Origin: CBDBIK01 sp965206145
GTDB lineage: Bacteria > Pseudomonadota > Alphaproteobacteria > TMED109
Direction of reading: 5' to 3'
Assembly (NCBI GenBank): GCA_965206145.1
Contig: CBDBIK010000009.1
Span: 186,001 to 250,000, forward strand
Length of the DNA: 64,000 nt
In this document: positions 24,533 through 34,535 of the stretch, in pieces
Position numbering within the stretch: position 1 is the first letter of the stretch
How the letters are laid out: every line of letters starts with the position of its first letter
The notes under the pieces: model-generated
Told to the model about the DNA's origin: nothing
The model's database searches: none
What the model saw: the letters and a program-made list of their open reading frames with translations, nothing else
Position numbers and translations under genes: made by a program

Positions 24533-25486
24533 TTAGTCCTGATTAGCGTCCATGTCCCAATTGGACTTTCGTATTTCACCTGTTTGGTAGAACTGACGGA
24601 CCAATTTAATGTATTCCAGAAAATTCTTGTTTTCTTCTGTCAACCTGTTCGCCGTACCCCAGTCAATTTTACTGCGCTCCTTCGCTGGAATCATGATCTG
24701 GCTTTCAGAAGGGTTTTCAGCATCAAGACGGATAAAGCCAATACCATGCAGACCGGCAAGCATACGAAGCTCTTTCAAGGTGTTTGTGCCTTCAATTTCA
24801 CTGGCGACCAAATATCCAAAATTGGCCCATGAGGAATTGCTAACCGTTTGGAAAAAGACCTTGCGGGCGTTCGAACGATTGATCAGAATTTTAACCTCAA
24901 ACGACCAGAGTTTGGTTTTCTTATCAGCATATTGCTGAATACAATTTTTGATTTCACGGTGCCAGTCACCGCTGAGATCTTCCATGGCAACGAGATCAGG
25001 GTACAGCCATTTGTTGCCACCAGCGCCGTGAGAATTGCGGGAACGCTTTTCATCAATGCGTTTGCTGTATAGTCCAAGTTCCGACCATAAAAATTCAGAC
25101 AGAATCGGGTAAAGATCATGCTCTTTCACAATGGAGTCATTGACCTTTGTCGCAGGTGAGGCCTCATGGTTTTCCGCGTGGTCGATCTCGGCGCTATCAG
25201 TGGATTCAGTGAAATAATACCTCCGAGGGCGGCCTTCCGTGGTTTTAATCTCCGGATGGCGCTTTTGCAGATGCGGGCGCCGGGAACCAATTTCACTAGC
25301 AATTTGCTGTAAAAGAGTGGTTTCATTGTCCAGTGGGTTTATGGTGGCCGTTGAGCGTTTTTGCTTCTGGCGACATTCATCTGGATAGGTTTCGAATATC
25401 CAATTGGCAATTTCCCGGGTTGTAAATTTTTGCTCCGGGTTCTGTTGTAAAAATTCAACGACGGTATTCATTAAGTTTAGCGCCAT
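24533..25486 (-). CDS. HrgA-like (COG2958) protein: HARE-HTH plus nuclease-like domain
   Basis: 317 residues. The N-terminus (about 1-95) is a HARE-type winged HTH (VVEFLQQNPEQKFTTREIANWIFETYP). The C-terminal half has a PD-(D/E)xK-like arrangement: Asp164 in YPDLVAME and Glu197-Val-Lys199 in SFEVKI. Homologues (HrgA) lie beside restriction-modification genes in Helicobacter and other genera. No methyltransferase or R subunit is adjacent here, so it is an orphan or a stand-alone defence factor. The gene is complete and lower in GC than the core genes. Confidence 0.8.
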   Translation of the reverse strand: MALNLMNTVVEFLQQNPEQKFTTREIANWIFETYPDECRQKQKRSTATINPLDNETTLLQQIASEIGSRRPHLQKRHPEIKTTEGRPRRYYFTESTDSAEIDHAENHEASPATKVNDSIVKEHDLYPILSEFLWSELGLYSKRIDEKRSRNSHGAGGNKWLYPDLVAMEDLSGDWHREIKNCIQQYADKKTKLWSFEVKILINRSNARKVFFQTVSNSSWANFGYLVASEIEGTNTLKELRMLAGLHGIGFIRLDAENPSESQIMIPAKERSKIDWGTANRLTEENKNFLEYIKLVRQFYQTGEIRKSNWDMDANQD

Positions 25487-25594
25487 GATTCAATTTCCTT
25501 AGTTTTTGTACGATTAAATACTATCAACACTATCAACATTTGTCGAGTTTACAAAAAAAGCATATTAGACAGAACGAACTGGATCGGATCAAGC

Positions 25595-25820
25595 GGCGTT
25601 GTTGCATGGATCTAACGCTGCCCCAAATGCCCTTACCCACAGATATCTCTCAAGCGACAACCACGAAAGCGGGACGGTCAAGTTCGGTCATTTTGTTTAG
25701 AATGTGCGCGCCAATCTTGACTTCTGTTTTCCGGTTTTAGAAGCTTCGAACTTCCAGTTTGGGCCCAGTTACCGCTTTAGTCTATCCATGCCACAAGGCC
25801 GCGTCCAGTGCTAAGATTGT
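25595..25820. repeat. Dispersed ~226-bp repeat, copy 2
   Basis: Direct copy of 6105-6330, beginning GGCGTTGTTGCATGGATCT. It lies in a 567-base gap (25487-26053) without genes. The rest of that gap is AT-rich and contains a short tandem run of ACAAGAAT-type units at about 25895-25925. Confidence 0.75.
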
Positions 25821-26053
25821 CTACCGGCTTCTTTGTTAGCTTTCCTGTCAGATGAGCCATTCTAATATACTATACTTCATAGCATCGATTGAAAACATAC
25901 AAGAATACAAGAATACAAGAATAATTGAGAAAATACCAGAATAACCTAAAATACCATATTATTCAATAAAATAAGAGTTTAAAGCCATTTATATTAAACA
26001 AGTACAATTACGTACAATTACAAATAAGGGTGCAATTACAAATAAGGGTGGAT

Positions 26054-26143
26054 TGGTGGAGGGAGTGGGATTCGAACCCACGATACGGTTTCCCGTATAC
26101 GCGCTTTCCAAGCGCGCGCCTTCGACCGCTCGGCCACCCCTCC
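26054..26143 (-). tRNA. tRNA-Ser (anticodon GGA)
   Basis: On the minus strand the gene starts GGAGGGGTGGCCGAG and has a serine-type long variable arm (TATACGGGAAACCGTATC), anticodon GGA at 26109-26107 in the loop TTGGAAA, a T-arm GTGGGTTCGAATCCCAC, and an acceptor stem closing with TCCCTCC. The CCA end appears encoded (26056-26054). The discriminator base reads A rather than the G usual for serine tRNAs. Its 3' end faces the accessory block, a common island integration site. Confidence 0.93.
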
Positions 26144-26241
26144 ACAGCCGGGGAGAATAGAAACAATTCGGTATCTCTCCAACCAGAACGCTACTCTTTT
26201 GGCCATCAAGCTGGTGCGTCTTGCGTGCTAGGGTGCAAGGC

Positions 26242-28905
26242 GTGATCAAGTCCTTGACCGCCGCTGAATTGACTGAGTGCGTTTCTCCCGAAACGCACCG
26301 TGAGCATCAGGCAACGCCGATGTTCGAGCAATTCTTTGCGGCAAAGAAGGCACACCCCGGCTGCCTCCTTTTCTTCCGCATGGGAGATTTCTACGAGATG
26401 TTCTTCGAGGACGCGGAGGAGGCCGCTCCCGCTCTAGACATCGCTCTCACGTATCGAGGCGTCCACGGGGCTCGCAAGGTACCTATGTGTGGAGTGCCCG
26501 TCCTCACTTGTGATTCCTATCTCGCACGCCTCACCAAGAAGGGCTTCCGGGTTGCCGTTTGTGAGCAGGTAGAGACCTCGGAAGAGGCTCGCAAGCGCCG
26601 CGACCTTGTTCGACGCGAGGTGGTCCGGGTCGTGACGCCCGGAACTCTGATCGATGAGACGCTACTCGAGCCCAAAAACAACAATTTCCTCGCCGCCATC
26701 GTTCGGGTCCGAGACGAGACGGGGATCGCGTTTGTTGACATATCCACCGGCGAGGTGGAGACGGAGACCACACCTGACAACGGTCTTGCTGCTGCTCTTG
26801 AGCGATCCCGCCCGGGCGAGGTCGTGCTCTCCGAAACACTCTCCAGGGACGAAAATTTGGCGTTACTCCTTGCCGAGAGTGAGGCCGTCACGACCACCCT
26901 TCCCGATCCTCGGTTCTCCTTTGCTAGTGCGGAAAAGCGACTCGAAGAGCACTACCGTGTAGGAAGTCTCGATGCTTTCGGAGAGATGAGTCGCGCTGAA
27001 ATTGCCGCCTGCGGGGCGGCGATCGACTACGTCGAGCTCACCCAGCAGGGAAGTTTTCCCGCACTCCAGCGCCCTCGGCGGATCATCGCCTCAAAAGTTC
27101 TCGGTATTGATGCGGCGACGCGGCGCAACCTTGAAATATCACGCTCTCTCGGTGGCAGGCGTGAGGATTCTCTCCTCGCCGCAGTCGACCGTACAGTGAC
27201 CGCCGCCGGCGCACGCCGCCTTGCCGCTGATCTTTCGCAACCGCTCGCCGATGCACCGCGCACCGAAGCCCGTCACGACCGTGTTGCCTACTTGCTGGGT
27301 GCCGATGAGAAACGCGCCAGCGTCCGCACCATCCTCAAGGGTACTCCCGATCTTGCCCGAGCCCTTTCACGGGTGACCTTGGGCCGTGGTGGCCCTCGCG
27401 ATCTTGTCGCGGTCGCCCGGGCCCTGCGTGGGGCAGCTGAAGTCAGGGCCATCCTGGAAGACGACCCCGTCGGGCCACCGCCCGCAGCACTGCGCTCGAT
27501 TCTCGAAACAATGGGAGACGAAACCGAACTATGCGCACTCCTGGAGAGTGCGATCCGCGACGACCCTCCCGTCCTGGCACGAGATGGGGATTTCGTGCGC
27601 GAGGGGTACAGCACAATCCTTGATGAGCAGCGCTCGCTCCGCCTGGATGCCACGCGCCAGATTGCTGAAATGCAGGAGAAAGAGCGTGTCGCCACGGGCG
27701 TTGCATCTCTCAAAATCCGCCACAACAGGGTGTTGGGCTATTTCGTCGAAGTGCCACCCACGCATGCCAAGCGACTCCAGAATCACGATGATGGGCGCTT
27801 TCGTCATCGCCAGACACTTGCCGGCGTGGTCCGCTTCTCGAGTCAGGAACTTGCTGCGCTTGCCGATGCGCTTTCCCATGCCGCCGAGCGTTCGCTCGTT
27901 CTCGAACGGGAAGTGTTCGAAGAACTCTGCCAGGCGGTGACGGCACGGGCGCAGCCCGCCCGCCGCACCGCCCTTGCGATCGCCGCCGTCGATGTTGCCC
28001 AGGGATTCGCCGAGCTCGCCTCCGAGCGGGACTATGTCCGCCCCCAAATGTATGACGACGCCCGTTTCCGCATCCGGGGCGGCCGTCATCCGGTGGTGGA
28101 GGCAGCACTCGGGAGCGGATTTGTTTCCAATGACTGCACTTTCGACAAAGACAAGCGAATTTGGTTAGTGACCGGCCCCAACATGGCTGGAAAATCAACC
28201 TTCCTGCGCCAGAACGCGCTTATCGTCCTACTCGCCCAAGCAGGCTCCTTCGTTCCCGCACAATCTGCGGAAATCGGAATCGTCAACCGCCTCTTCAGCC
28301 GGGTCGGTGCTGCTGACGACCTCGCGCGCGGGCGCTCCACGTTCATGGTCGAGATGATCGAGGTGGCGGCGATCCTGAATCAGGCCGGAGAGCGTGCGTT
28401 CGTCATCCTTGACGAGGTAGGCCGGGGCACGGCCACGTTCGACGGCCTCTCCATCGCCTGGGCGACGGTCGAGTATCTCCACCGAGAGAACCGCTGCCGA
28501 ACGCTGTTTGCAACCCATTACCACGAGCTCACCGCGCTTGCCGAGAGTTACGGGGAGATCTCCTGCCACAGCTTGCGGGTGCGCGAATGGGAGGGCGAGG
28601 TGGTGTTCCTTCACGAGGTGGTGGCAGGCGTTGCCGACCGGGCTTACGGGATCCATGTAGGCAGGTTGGCAGGTCTGCCGCCGACGGTGCTTGCGCGTGC
28701 AGCCGAAATCCTCGCTAGGCTCGAGGACGACAGCCGCACTGGCCCGCGCGAGAAACTGTCTGAGCTTCCACTGTTCGAGGAAAGCACTCTCCCACCCGCC
28801 CCGAACCCGTTGACCGAGGCACTCGATGCGGTGGATCCGGATTCTCTTACACCGCGCGAGGCGCTCGAATTTGTCTATCGAATTCTCGCCCTGCGCGAAC
28901 ACTGA
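26242..28905 (+). CDS. mutS: DNA mismatch repair protein MutS
   Basis: About 887 residues from the GTG at 26242. TTG 26221 and ATG 26320 are alternatives, and the ribosome site is weak for all. The mismatch-binding Phe-x-Glu motif is in RMGDFYEMFFEDAEEA. The ABC-type ATPase has Walker A GPNMAGKST near residue 645, signature and Walker B FVILDEVGRGTATFDG, and a D-loop His in FATHYHELT. MutS recognises base mismatches and recruits MutL after replication. It is followed after 32 bases by glnD, an order typical of alphaproteobacteria. Confidence 0.95.
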   Translation: MIKSLTAAELTECVSPETHREHQATPMFEQFFAAKKAHPGCLLFFRMGDFYEMFFEDAEEAAPALDIALTYRGVHGARKVPMCGVPVLTCDSYLARLTKKGFRVAVCEQVETSEEARKRRDLVRREVVRVVTPGTLIDETLLEPKNNNFLAAIVRVRDETGIAFVDISTGEVETETTPDNGLAAALERSRPGEVVLSETLSRDENLALLLAESEAVTTTLPDPRFSFASAEKRLEEHYRVGSLDAFGEMSRAEIAACGAAIDYVELTQQGSFPALQRPRRIIASKVLGIDAATRRNLEISRSLGGRREDSLLAAVDRTVTAAGARRLAADLSQPLADAPRTEARHDRVAYLLGADEKRASVRTILKGTPDLARALSRVTLGRGGPRDLVAVARALRGAAEVRAILEDDPVGPPPAALRSILETMGDETELCALLESAIRDDPPVLARDGDFVREGYSTILDEQRSLRLDATRQIAEMQEKERVATGVASLKIRHNRVLGYFVEVPPTHAKRLQNHDDGRFRHRQTLAGVVRFSSQELAALADALSHAAERSLVLEREVFEELCQAVTARAQPARRTALAIAAVDVAQGFAELASERDYVRPQMYDDARFRIRGGRHPVVEAALGSGFVSNDCTFDKDKRIWLVTGPNMAGKSTFLRQNALIVLLAQAGSFVPAQSAEIGIVNRLFSRVGAADDLARGRSTFMVEMIEVAAILNQAGERAFVILDEVGRGTATFDGLSIAWATVEYLHRENRCRTLFATHYHELTALAESYGEISCHSLRVREWEGEVVFLHEVVAGVADRAYGIHVGRLAGLPPTVLARAAEILARLEDDSRTGPREKLSELPLFEESTLPPAPNPLTEALDAVDPDSLTPREALEFVYRILALREH

Positions 28906-28937
28906 TACCGAATGGCGTTGTCATTCTGAACCGGAGA

Positions 28938-31727
28938 ATGCACATGGAGATCGCCGACCCGCGACGGATCATCTCCCGCATGGATCTGGCGGTGACAGCA
29001 GAGAAGAGTCGGGGCGAAGGCGGGACGGGCGACGAGGATCGAACGGATCTCAAGGAACTGCTTTCCAAGGCGATGGCAGCAGGCCGGAGCGAGATCCGCT
29101 CCCGTTTCGCAGGTGCACGCCAAGGCCTGGTGACGGTGAAGGAGTACGCCTATCTCACCGACCAGATCCTTTCCTTCCTGTACGACGAAGCCCGCGCCCG
29201 TCGGGTGGTAGAGGATTCGGTCTCCGAGGGTATCTCCGTTGTTGCTGTCGGTGGCTACGGCAGGGGGGAATTTTGCCCCCAGTCGGACGTCGACTTGCTC
29301 TTTCTCACCCCGAACGAACCCGATTCTTCAGTCGAGACATTCGTGCAGTTCATCCTCTACGCGCTCTGGGATCTGGGGCTTTCCGTTGGCCACGCCACTC
29401 GCTCGACCGGGCAGTGCCTCGCCTCGGCCCGCGAGGACTGGACGGTGGCGACCAACATACTTGATGCCCGCTTCGTCTACGGGAACCAGGAGATGGCTGT
29501 CTTATTCCGGGAGCGTCTGCGCCACGAATTCATGGACAGGAAAGGCCGGGAGTTCCTCCAGGCCAAGATCGAAGAGAGAAGGGAGCGTTGCGACCGCATG
29601 GGGGATTCCCGCTACATGGTCGAACCCAATCTGAAGGAGGGCCGCGGCGGGCTCCGCGATCTCCAACTTCTCGGATGGGTCGCGAAGTTCCTCTACGACA
29701 CCGGCGATGTCCTCGAAGCCGACGGCATGGTGAAACTCGCCGAGCGCGGATTGGTAGCAAAGGCCGACACGGAGGCGTTCGGACGGGCAGCCAACTTCTT
29801 GTTTGCGGTCCGGTGCTGCCTGCACTGGGAAACCGGCCGGGGCGAGGACCGTCTCACGTTTGACCTACAGCCGAAGATGGCCGAGCTGTTCAGCTACCGG
29901 GGCGGTGTCGGCACAAATCGCACCGAGCGCTTCATGAAGCACTATTTCCTGACCGTCAAACGCGTCAGCGAGGTAACGGAATCATTCCTGGAGAATGTAC
30001 GCGCCGAGCACGAGCCGCGTTCATTTTTCCGCCTTCCGCCCAAGCGGGCGGGTGTTTTCACGGTGCGCAAGAGAGAACTTTCTCTGCCTGATATGCAGGC
30101 CCTTGAACGGAATCCGCGCCTTCTCCTGGAAGCGTTCGAGATCGCTGGCGAGCAAGAACTCACCCTGCACCCGTCGCTCCGGAGCGAGGTCAGGAAACGT
30201 GCACGCGCCGTCGAGACACTTCGGGACGATCTTGCCAGTGGCGAGATTTTTCTCAGAATCTTGTCGTCTGCAAAAGAGGTCGCAACGGTGCTGCGCGAGA
30301 TGAATGCAACCGGTGTGCTCGGGCGTTTCGTACCGGAGTTTGGGAGGGTGATCGCCCAAAATGAACATGATATGTACCATGTTTATACCGTAGACGAGCA
30401 CACGATCCGGACGTTTTCGGTGCTGTCCGTCCTGGAGCGTGCCGAGCCCCCCCGCAACCTTACGCATGCCGCCCAGGTGGCTGGGCGCGTGCGTTCAAAA
30501 CACCTTCTTCGGCTTGCCCTGCTCCTCCACGACATCGGCAAGGGGCATGCAGGAGAGCATGCAACGGTTGGAGCCGAAATGGCCCGCGGTGTCTGCTCGC
30601 GTTTAGGGCTTTCGGAGGACGACACGCAAAACGTGGTCTGGCTTGTCGAGCACCACCTGTACCTTGCGGAGATGTCCCTGCGGCGTGATCTGGGAGATCC
30701 TCAAACCATCACCGACATCGTCACCTGCGTGCAGACGCCTGAGCGCCTGCGCCTTCTCTACGTGCTGACCGTCTGCGACATCAATGCGATCGGGCCCACG
30801 GTATGGACCGCACGCAAGGCGAGACTCCTGGAGAACGCCTTTGAGTTGACCGGCACGGTGCTTTCCGGCGAGGGAACGGACGGGCCTTCGGAAATCAGCA
30901 TCGAGGTGGCAGAGGCAACGCTGACCCGAATTGACGCGGCGGAGGCGAAGTTCCGGGAGCGGGTCGCCGACTGGCCGCCCGAGGAAGTGGATGCCTTCGT
31001 CGAACGGTCCTATTCGCAGTTCTGGGTGATGCACGAACTCGAAACGGTGGTGAAAACGGCGATGGTGGCGCGTGAAACGGGGATGAACGAGGCTGGTTTT
31101 GCCATCGACTGTCGGCCGCTACCCGACACCCACAATGCCGAGGTGATCATCAGTGCACCTTCCGGCCAGGGGCTGTTCGCACGGGTGGTGATGGCAATCA
31201 CGCTTGCAGGGATGAGCGTCGCCGATGCAAAGATCATCACGACCCGTGACGGCATGGCTCTCTACACATTCGTCATCGCGTTGTTCGGGAACGCCGATTT
31301 TAGTGATGACCCACGCCGGCTTGAAACCCTTTCCGCGGCTATCGAGAAGTTCATTGTCGAAAAACCGGACCTCAAGCAACTGCTCGCGGACAGGCCAGCG
31401 AGCACTCCAAGCCGGACCGATGTTTTCAAGGTGACACCGAGTGTCATCATCGACAACAAAGCAAGTCGCAAACACACGGTGCTCGAAATCGTCGCCCGCG
31501 ATCATCCCGGTCTTCTCGCGACGATTGCACTGGCCATTCTCGACCAGGGTCTGGCGGTTTCCTCGGCACGGATCGCCACCTACGGAGAGAAGGTGTCGGA
31601 CGTTTTTTACGTACAGACACGCTCGGGCAAGAAGATCTCGGGAGAGGTGCAGATCGAGGAAATACGAAAGGGAATCCTCGCGTTCCTGTCCGGGGACAGT
31701 TCTGTACAGGAGAAAAAAACTGTCTGA
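28938..31727 (+). CDS. glnD: Bifunctional PII uridylyltransferase / uridylyl-removing enzyme
   Basis: 929 residues in the usual four-part layout: a nucleotidyltransferase domain with VGGYGRGEFCPQSDVDLLFL, a central UTase helical domain, an HD hydrolase domain with LHDIGKGHAGEHATVGAEMA, and two C-terminal ACT domains (near 735 and 850, for example IISAPSGQGLFARVVMAI and IVARDHPGLLATIALA) that sense glutamine. The protein uridylylates and de-uridylylates PII to signal nitrogen status. The ATG at 28938 or 28944 is plausible. It sits between mutS and murJ. Confidence 0.95.
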   Translation: MHMEIADPRRIISRMDLAVTAEKSRGEGGTGDEDRTDLKELLSKAMAAGRSEIRSRFAGARQGLVTVKEYAYLTDQILSFLYDEARARRVVEDSVSEGISVVAVGGYGRGEFCPQSDVDLLFLTPNEPDSSVETFVQFILYALWDLGLSVGHATRSTGQCLASAREDWTVATNILDARFVYGNQEMAVLFRERLRHEFMDRKGREFLQAKIEERRERCDRMGDSRYMVEPNLKEGRGGLRDLQLLGWVAKFLYDTGDVLEADGMVKLAERGLVAKADTEAFGRAANFLFAVRCCLHWETGRGEDRLTFDLQPKMAELFSYRGGVGTNRTERFMKHYFLTVKRVSEVTESFLENVRAEHEPRSFFRLPPKRAGVFTVRKRELSLPDMQALERNPRLLLEAFEIAGEQELTLHPSLRSEVRKRARAVETLRDDLASGEIFLRILSSAKEVATVLREMNATGVLGRFVPEFGRVIAQNEHDMYHVYTVDEHTIRTFSVLSVLERAEPPRNLTHAAQVAGRVRSKHLLRLALLLHDIGKGHAGEHATVGAEMARGVCSRLGLSEDDTQNVVWLVEHHLYLAEMSLRRDLGDPQTITDIVTCVQTPERLRLLYVLTVCDINAIGPTVWTARKARLLENAFELTGTVLSGEGTDGPSEISIEVAEATLTRIDAAEAKFRERVADWPPEEVDAFVERSYSQFWVMHELETVVKTAMVARETGMNEAGFAIDCRPLPDTHNAEVIISAPSGQGLFARVVMAITLAGMSVADAKIITTRDGMALYTFVIALFGNADFSDDPRRLETLSAAIEKFIVEKPDLKQLLADRPASTPSRTDVFKVTPSVIIDNKASRKHTVLEIVARDHPGLLATIALAILDQGLAVSSARIATYGEKVSDVFYVQTRSGKKISGEVQIEEIRKGILAFLSGDSSVQEKKTV

Positions 31728-31728
31728 A

Positions 31729-33312
31729 GTGTCCTTGCCGACGCGGCCGGGGATGGCAGGATCGATCGCTACCGTGGGCGGTTTCACGCTGGTGAGCCGT
31801 CTTTTGGGGTTTGTCCGCGACCTTCTTATCGCCGCCACCTTGGGTACGGGCCCGCTCGCCGATGCGTTTTTTGTGGCGCTTCGGCTTCCCAACCTGTTTC
31901 GGGCGCTGTTTGCGGAAGGAGCCTTCGCGGCGGCGTTTGTACCCATTCTCTCAGGCCGCATCGAACGCGGCGGGCCCGATGCGGCGAGAACTTTCGCATC
32001 CAATGCCGCCTCTATTCTGCTTCTGATCCTGCTTCCCTGCGTGGTGCTCGCCGAAGCGATGATGCCTTGGTTGGTGAAGGTGTTGGCACCTGGATTCGAG
32101 GTGGGCGACGAACGCTTCACCCAGACAGTGTCGCTTGCCCGGATCACCTTCCCCTATCTCGCGTTGGTCACGATGACTGCGTTTTTCGGGTCCGTGCTCA
32201 ACTCGCTCTACCGGTTCGCAGCGGCCGCTGCGGCACCGATGCTGCTCAACCTCTTCATGATTGTCTTTCTACTAATGGCCGTCATGGCTGACTCCAGCCA
32301 TGCGAACGCGCTTGCTTGGGGGGTGCTTGCCGGTGGCGTTGCCCAACTGGTCCTCGTCGCTCGTGCCACAAGACAGGTCGGCATGCGCATTTCCCTTCCC
32401 CGCCCTCGGCTCACTCCGGAGACCCGTCGTTTGGGTCGGCTGATGGTTCCGGGACTGCTCGGCTCGGGCGTCGTGCAGATCAACGTTGTCGTCGGGACGG
32501 TGTTCGCGAGCGCGATTCCGGGCGCGGTGTCGTGGCTTTCGTACGCACATCACCTGATTCATCTTCCCGTCGCCGTGGTGGGGGTTGCCGTGCGTACGAC
32601 CTTGCTACCCGCCTTGTCGCGGCGCATCCACGGCGGCGACGAGGCGGGCGGGGAAGCCGAACAACGCTCCGCTGCGGGCATCGCACTAGCGCTTTCGGTT
32701 CCCTCCAGCATTGGGCTTGCCGCGCTTGCCGAACCCATTGTTGGCACGCTCTTCGAACGGGGCGCGTTCGGGGTTGAAGACACCGCGGCAACGGCACGAG
32801 CGCTCGTAGCGTACTCGCTGGGTTTACCCGCCATCGTGCTGGTGCACGCGCTGGTGTCATCGTTCTTTGCCCGCTACGACACCACAACACCCGTAAAGAT
32901 CGCACTTGGTGCCATGGTCCTGAATGCGGCGATGATCCCGTTTCTCATGCAGCTACTGGGTCATGCGGGCATTGCGCTGGCGCAAACGGTTTCCTCGACA
33001 GCGCAGGCGACGGCTCTACTCGTGCTCGCCGGACGACGCGGCTATTTCGCCCCTGATCGGGCCGCCGGGATCATGGCGTTCAGGGTGCTCTTGGCTTCCG
33101 CGCCACTTGCATTACTAGGACTTGTAGCAGATCCCCTGCGCTCGCTACTGGAGCCCCTCGGGTCGGCGGCCGAGGGTGTGGCGCTCGTTGTCCTGATCGC
33201 GGCGGGGATGGCCGTATTCGGATTGCTGGCACTCGTTTTCGGCATCGTGGGACGCGATGATGCCACGCGCATCCTCAACCGTCTTCGCCATCGCAGGCGG
33301 CACACGGAGTAG
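31729..33312 (+). CDS. murJ: Lipid II flippase MurJ (MviN)
   Basis: About 527 residues from the GTG at 31729, one base after the glnD stop, with AGGAG 16 bases upstream. The ATG at 31753 is an alternative that begins closer to the family's usual start. The polytopic membrane protein has SIATVGGFTLVSRLLGFVRD, then ADAFFVALRLPNLFRALFAEGAF, the conserved MurJ/MviN N-terminal signature, and roughly 13-14 hydrophobic segments. It moves lipid II across the inner membrane in peptidoglycan synthesis. It is probably co-transcribed with glnD. Confidence 0.93.
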   Translation: MSLPTRPGMAGSIATVGGFTLVSRLLGFVRDLLIAATLGTGPLADAFFVALRLPNLFRALFAEGAFAAAFVPILSGRIERGGPDAARTFASNAASILLLILLPCVVLAEAMMPWLVKVLAPGFEVGDERFTQTVSLARITFPYLALVTMTAFFGSVLNSLYRFAAAAAAPMLLNLFMIVFLLMAVMADSSHANALAWGVLAGGVAQLVLVARATRQVGMRISLPRPRLTPETRRLGRLMVPGLLGSGVVQINVVVGTVFASAIPGAVSWLSYAHHLIHLPVAVVGVAVRTTLLPALSRRIHGGDEAGGEAEQRSAAGIALALSVPSSIGLAALAEPIVGTLFERGAFGVEDTAATARALVAYSLGLPAIVLVHALVSSFFARYDTTTPVKIALGAMVLNAAMIPFLMQLLGHAGIALAQTVSSTAQATALLVLAGRRGYFAPDRAAGIMAFRVLLASAPLALLGLVADPLRSLLEPLGSAAEGVALVVLIAAGMAVFGLLALVFGIVGRDDATRILNRLRHRRRHTE

Positions 33313-33430
33313 GGACCTTGTTCGCAGCCGTGGACTCGCCCGAGGAGGTTCGTTGCAAAACGGCCTACAAATTGGGATTGTACGAGCGTGCTGGGTGCCG
33401 CCTGGCTACGTTTTTTAAAGGGATTTCTTC

Positions 33431-34525
33431 ATGCGCAACCTGATTATTGCGGCCCTCATCGGCCTCGTCGTTGGCCTTATAGGACAGCGCTATCTCGGCG
33501 GGACCGACTCCGACGAGCAGGTCTCCGGGGGAGACGAGGTAGCCTCGGTCCAGACCGAAAAAGTACGCTGGAAAATGGCGAGCACGTTCCCCTCGACGCT
33601 CGCCCAGCTGGGCACCCTCGGGGTTCGCGTCCAGGACCAAGTCGATGCCGTCACCGACGGGGCTGTGAAGATCAAGTTTTTCGATCCGGGTGCGCTCGTT
33701 CCCGCGTTCGAGATTTTCGATGCGGTCTCGACGGGCGGGGTTGACGCGGGCTGGTCAACGCCTGGCTACTGGGCGGGCAAGGTACCTGCACTCCAGCTGT
33801 TTGCTTCCGTGCCATTCGGCCCGCCCGCCAGCGAGTACATGGCTTGGGTCTACTTCGGGGGCGGTAAGGAACTTTTCGAAGAGATTTACTCGCGTCACAA
33901 CATCCACGGGATCCTGTGCGGCATCATTCCACCAGAAGCCTCGGGCTGGTTCCGTGAGGAAATCAAGTCGGTTGAAGACCTCCAGGGCTTGAAAATGCGT
34001 TTCTTCGGGCTGGGCGCGAAGGTGATGGACCGCCTCGGGGCCTCCACCCAGCTACTCGCCGGCGGGGACATTTTTCCAGCCCTCGAACTCGGTACCATTG
34101 ACGCCACCGAGTTCTCGATGCCTGCTATTGATCTCAACCTGGGCTTTTACCAGGTCGCCAAGCACTACTACTTCCCCGGTTGGCACCAGCAGTCGACGAA
34201 CTTCGAGCTGATGATCAACGCTAGCAAGTGGAATGCGCTCTCGCCCCTACGGCAGGTGCAGATCGAGACCGTGTGCGGCGATAATTTCCGTCACTCCATC
34301 GCCGAGGGGGAGACGATTCAGATCGCTGCCCTTGAAGAACTCCAAGCGAAGGGCGTGCAGATCCACACCTGGCCCGATGAGATGCTCGACCAGTTCCGTG
34401 CCGCCTGGGAGGAAGTGGTGGCCGAGGAGATCGCTGCCAACGAGGATTTCCGTAGGGTCTGGGAATCGCTTTCGGGGTTTCGGGAAAAGTATCGCCTCTG
34501 GCGGGACCTTGGCTATCTGCGCTGA
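33431..34525 (+). CDS. TRAP transporter solute-binding protein (DctP family)
   Basis: 364 residues with an N-terminal hydrophobic anchor/signal (residues 1-22, LIIAALIGLVVGLIG), then WKMASTFPSTLAQLG, DAGWSTPGYWAG, GLKMRFFGLGAKVMDRLGA and ALELGTIDATEFSMPAIDL, all TRAP-DctP landmarks. It should bind a carboxylate-type solute in the periplasm for a DctQM pair, but no membrane subunits are in the window, so it is an orphan here. AAAGGGATTTCTTC precedes the ATG. A different, broken TRAP binding protein lies at 15616-15849. Confidence 0.9.
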   Translation: MRNLIIAALIGLVVGLIGQRYLGGTDSDEQVSGGDEVASVQTEKVRWKMASTFPSTLAQLGTLGVRVQDQVDAVTDGAVKIKFFDPGALVPAFEIFDAVSTGGVDAGWSTPGYWAGKVPALQLFASVPFGPPASEYMAWVYFGGGKELFEEIYSRHNIHGILCGIIPPEASGWFREEIKSVEDLQGLKMRFFGLGAKVMDRLGASTQLLAGGDIFPALELGTIDATEFSMPAIDLNLGFYQVAKHYYFPGWHQQSTNFELMINASKWNALSPLRQVQIETVCGDNFRHSIAEGETIQIAALEELQAKGVQIHTWPDEMLDQFRAAWEEVVAEEIAANEDFRRVWESLSGFREKYRLWRDLGYLR

Positions 34526-34535
34526 GGTAGATTCA

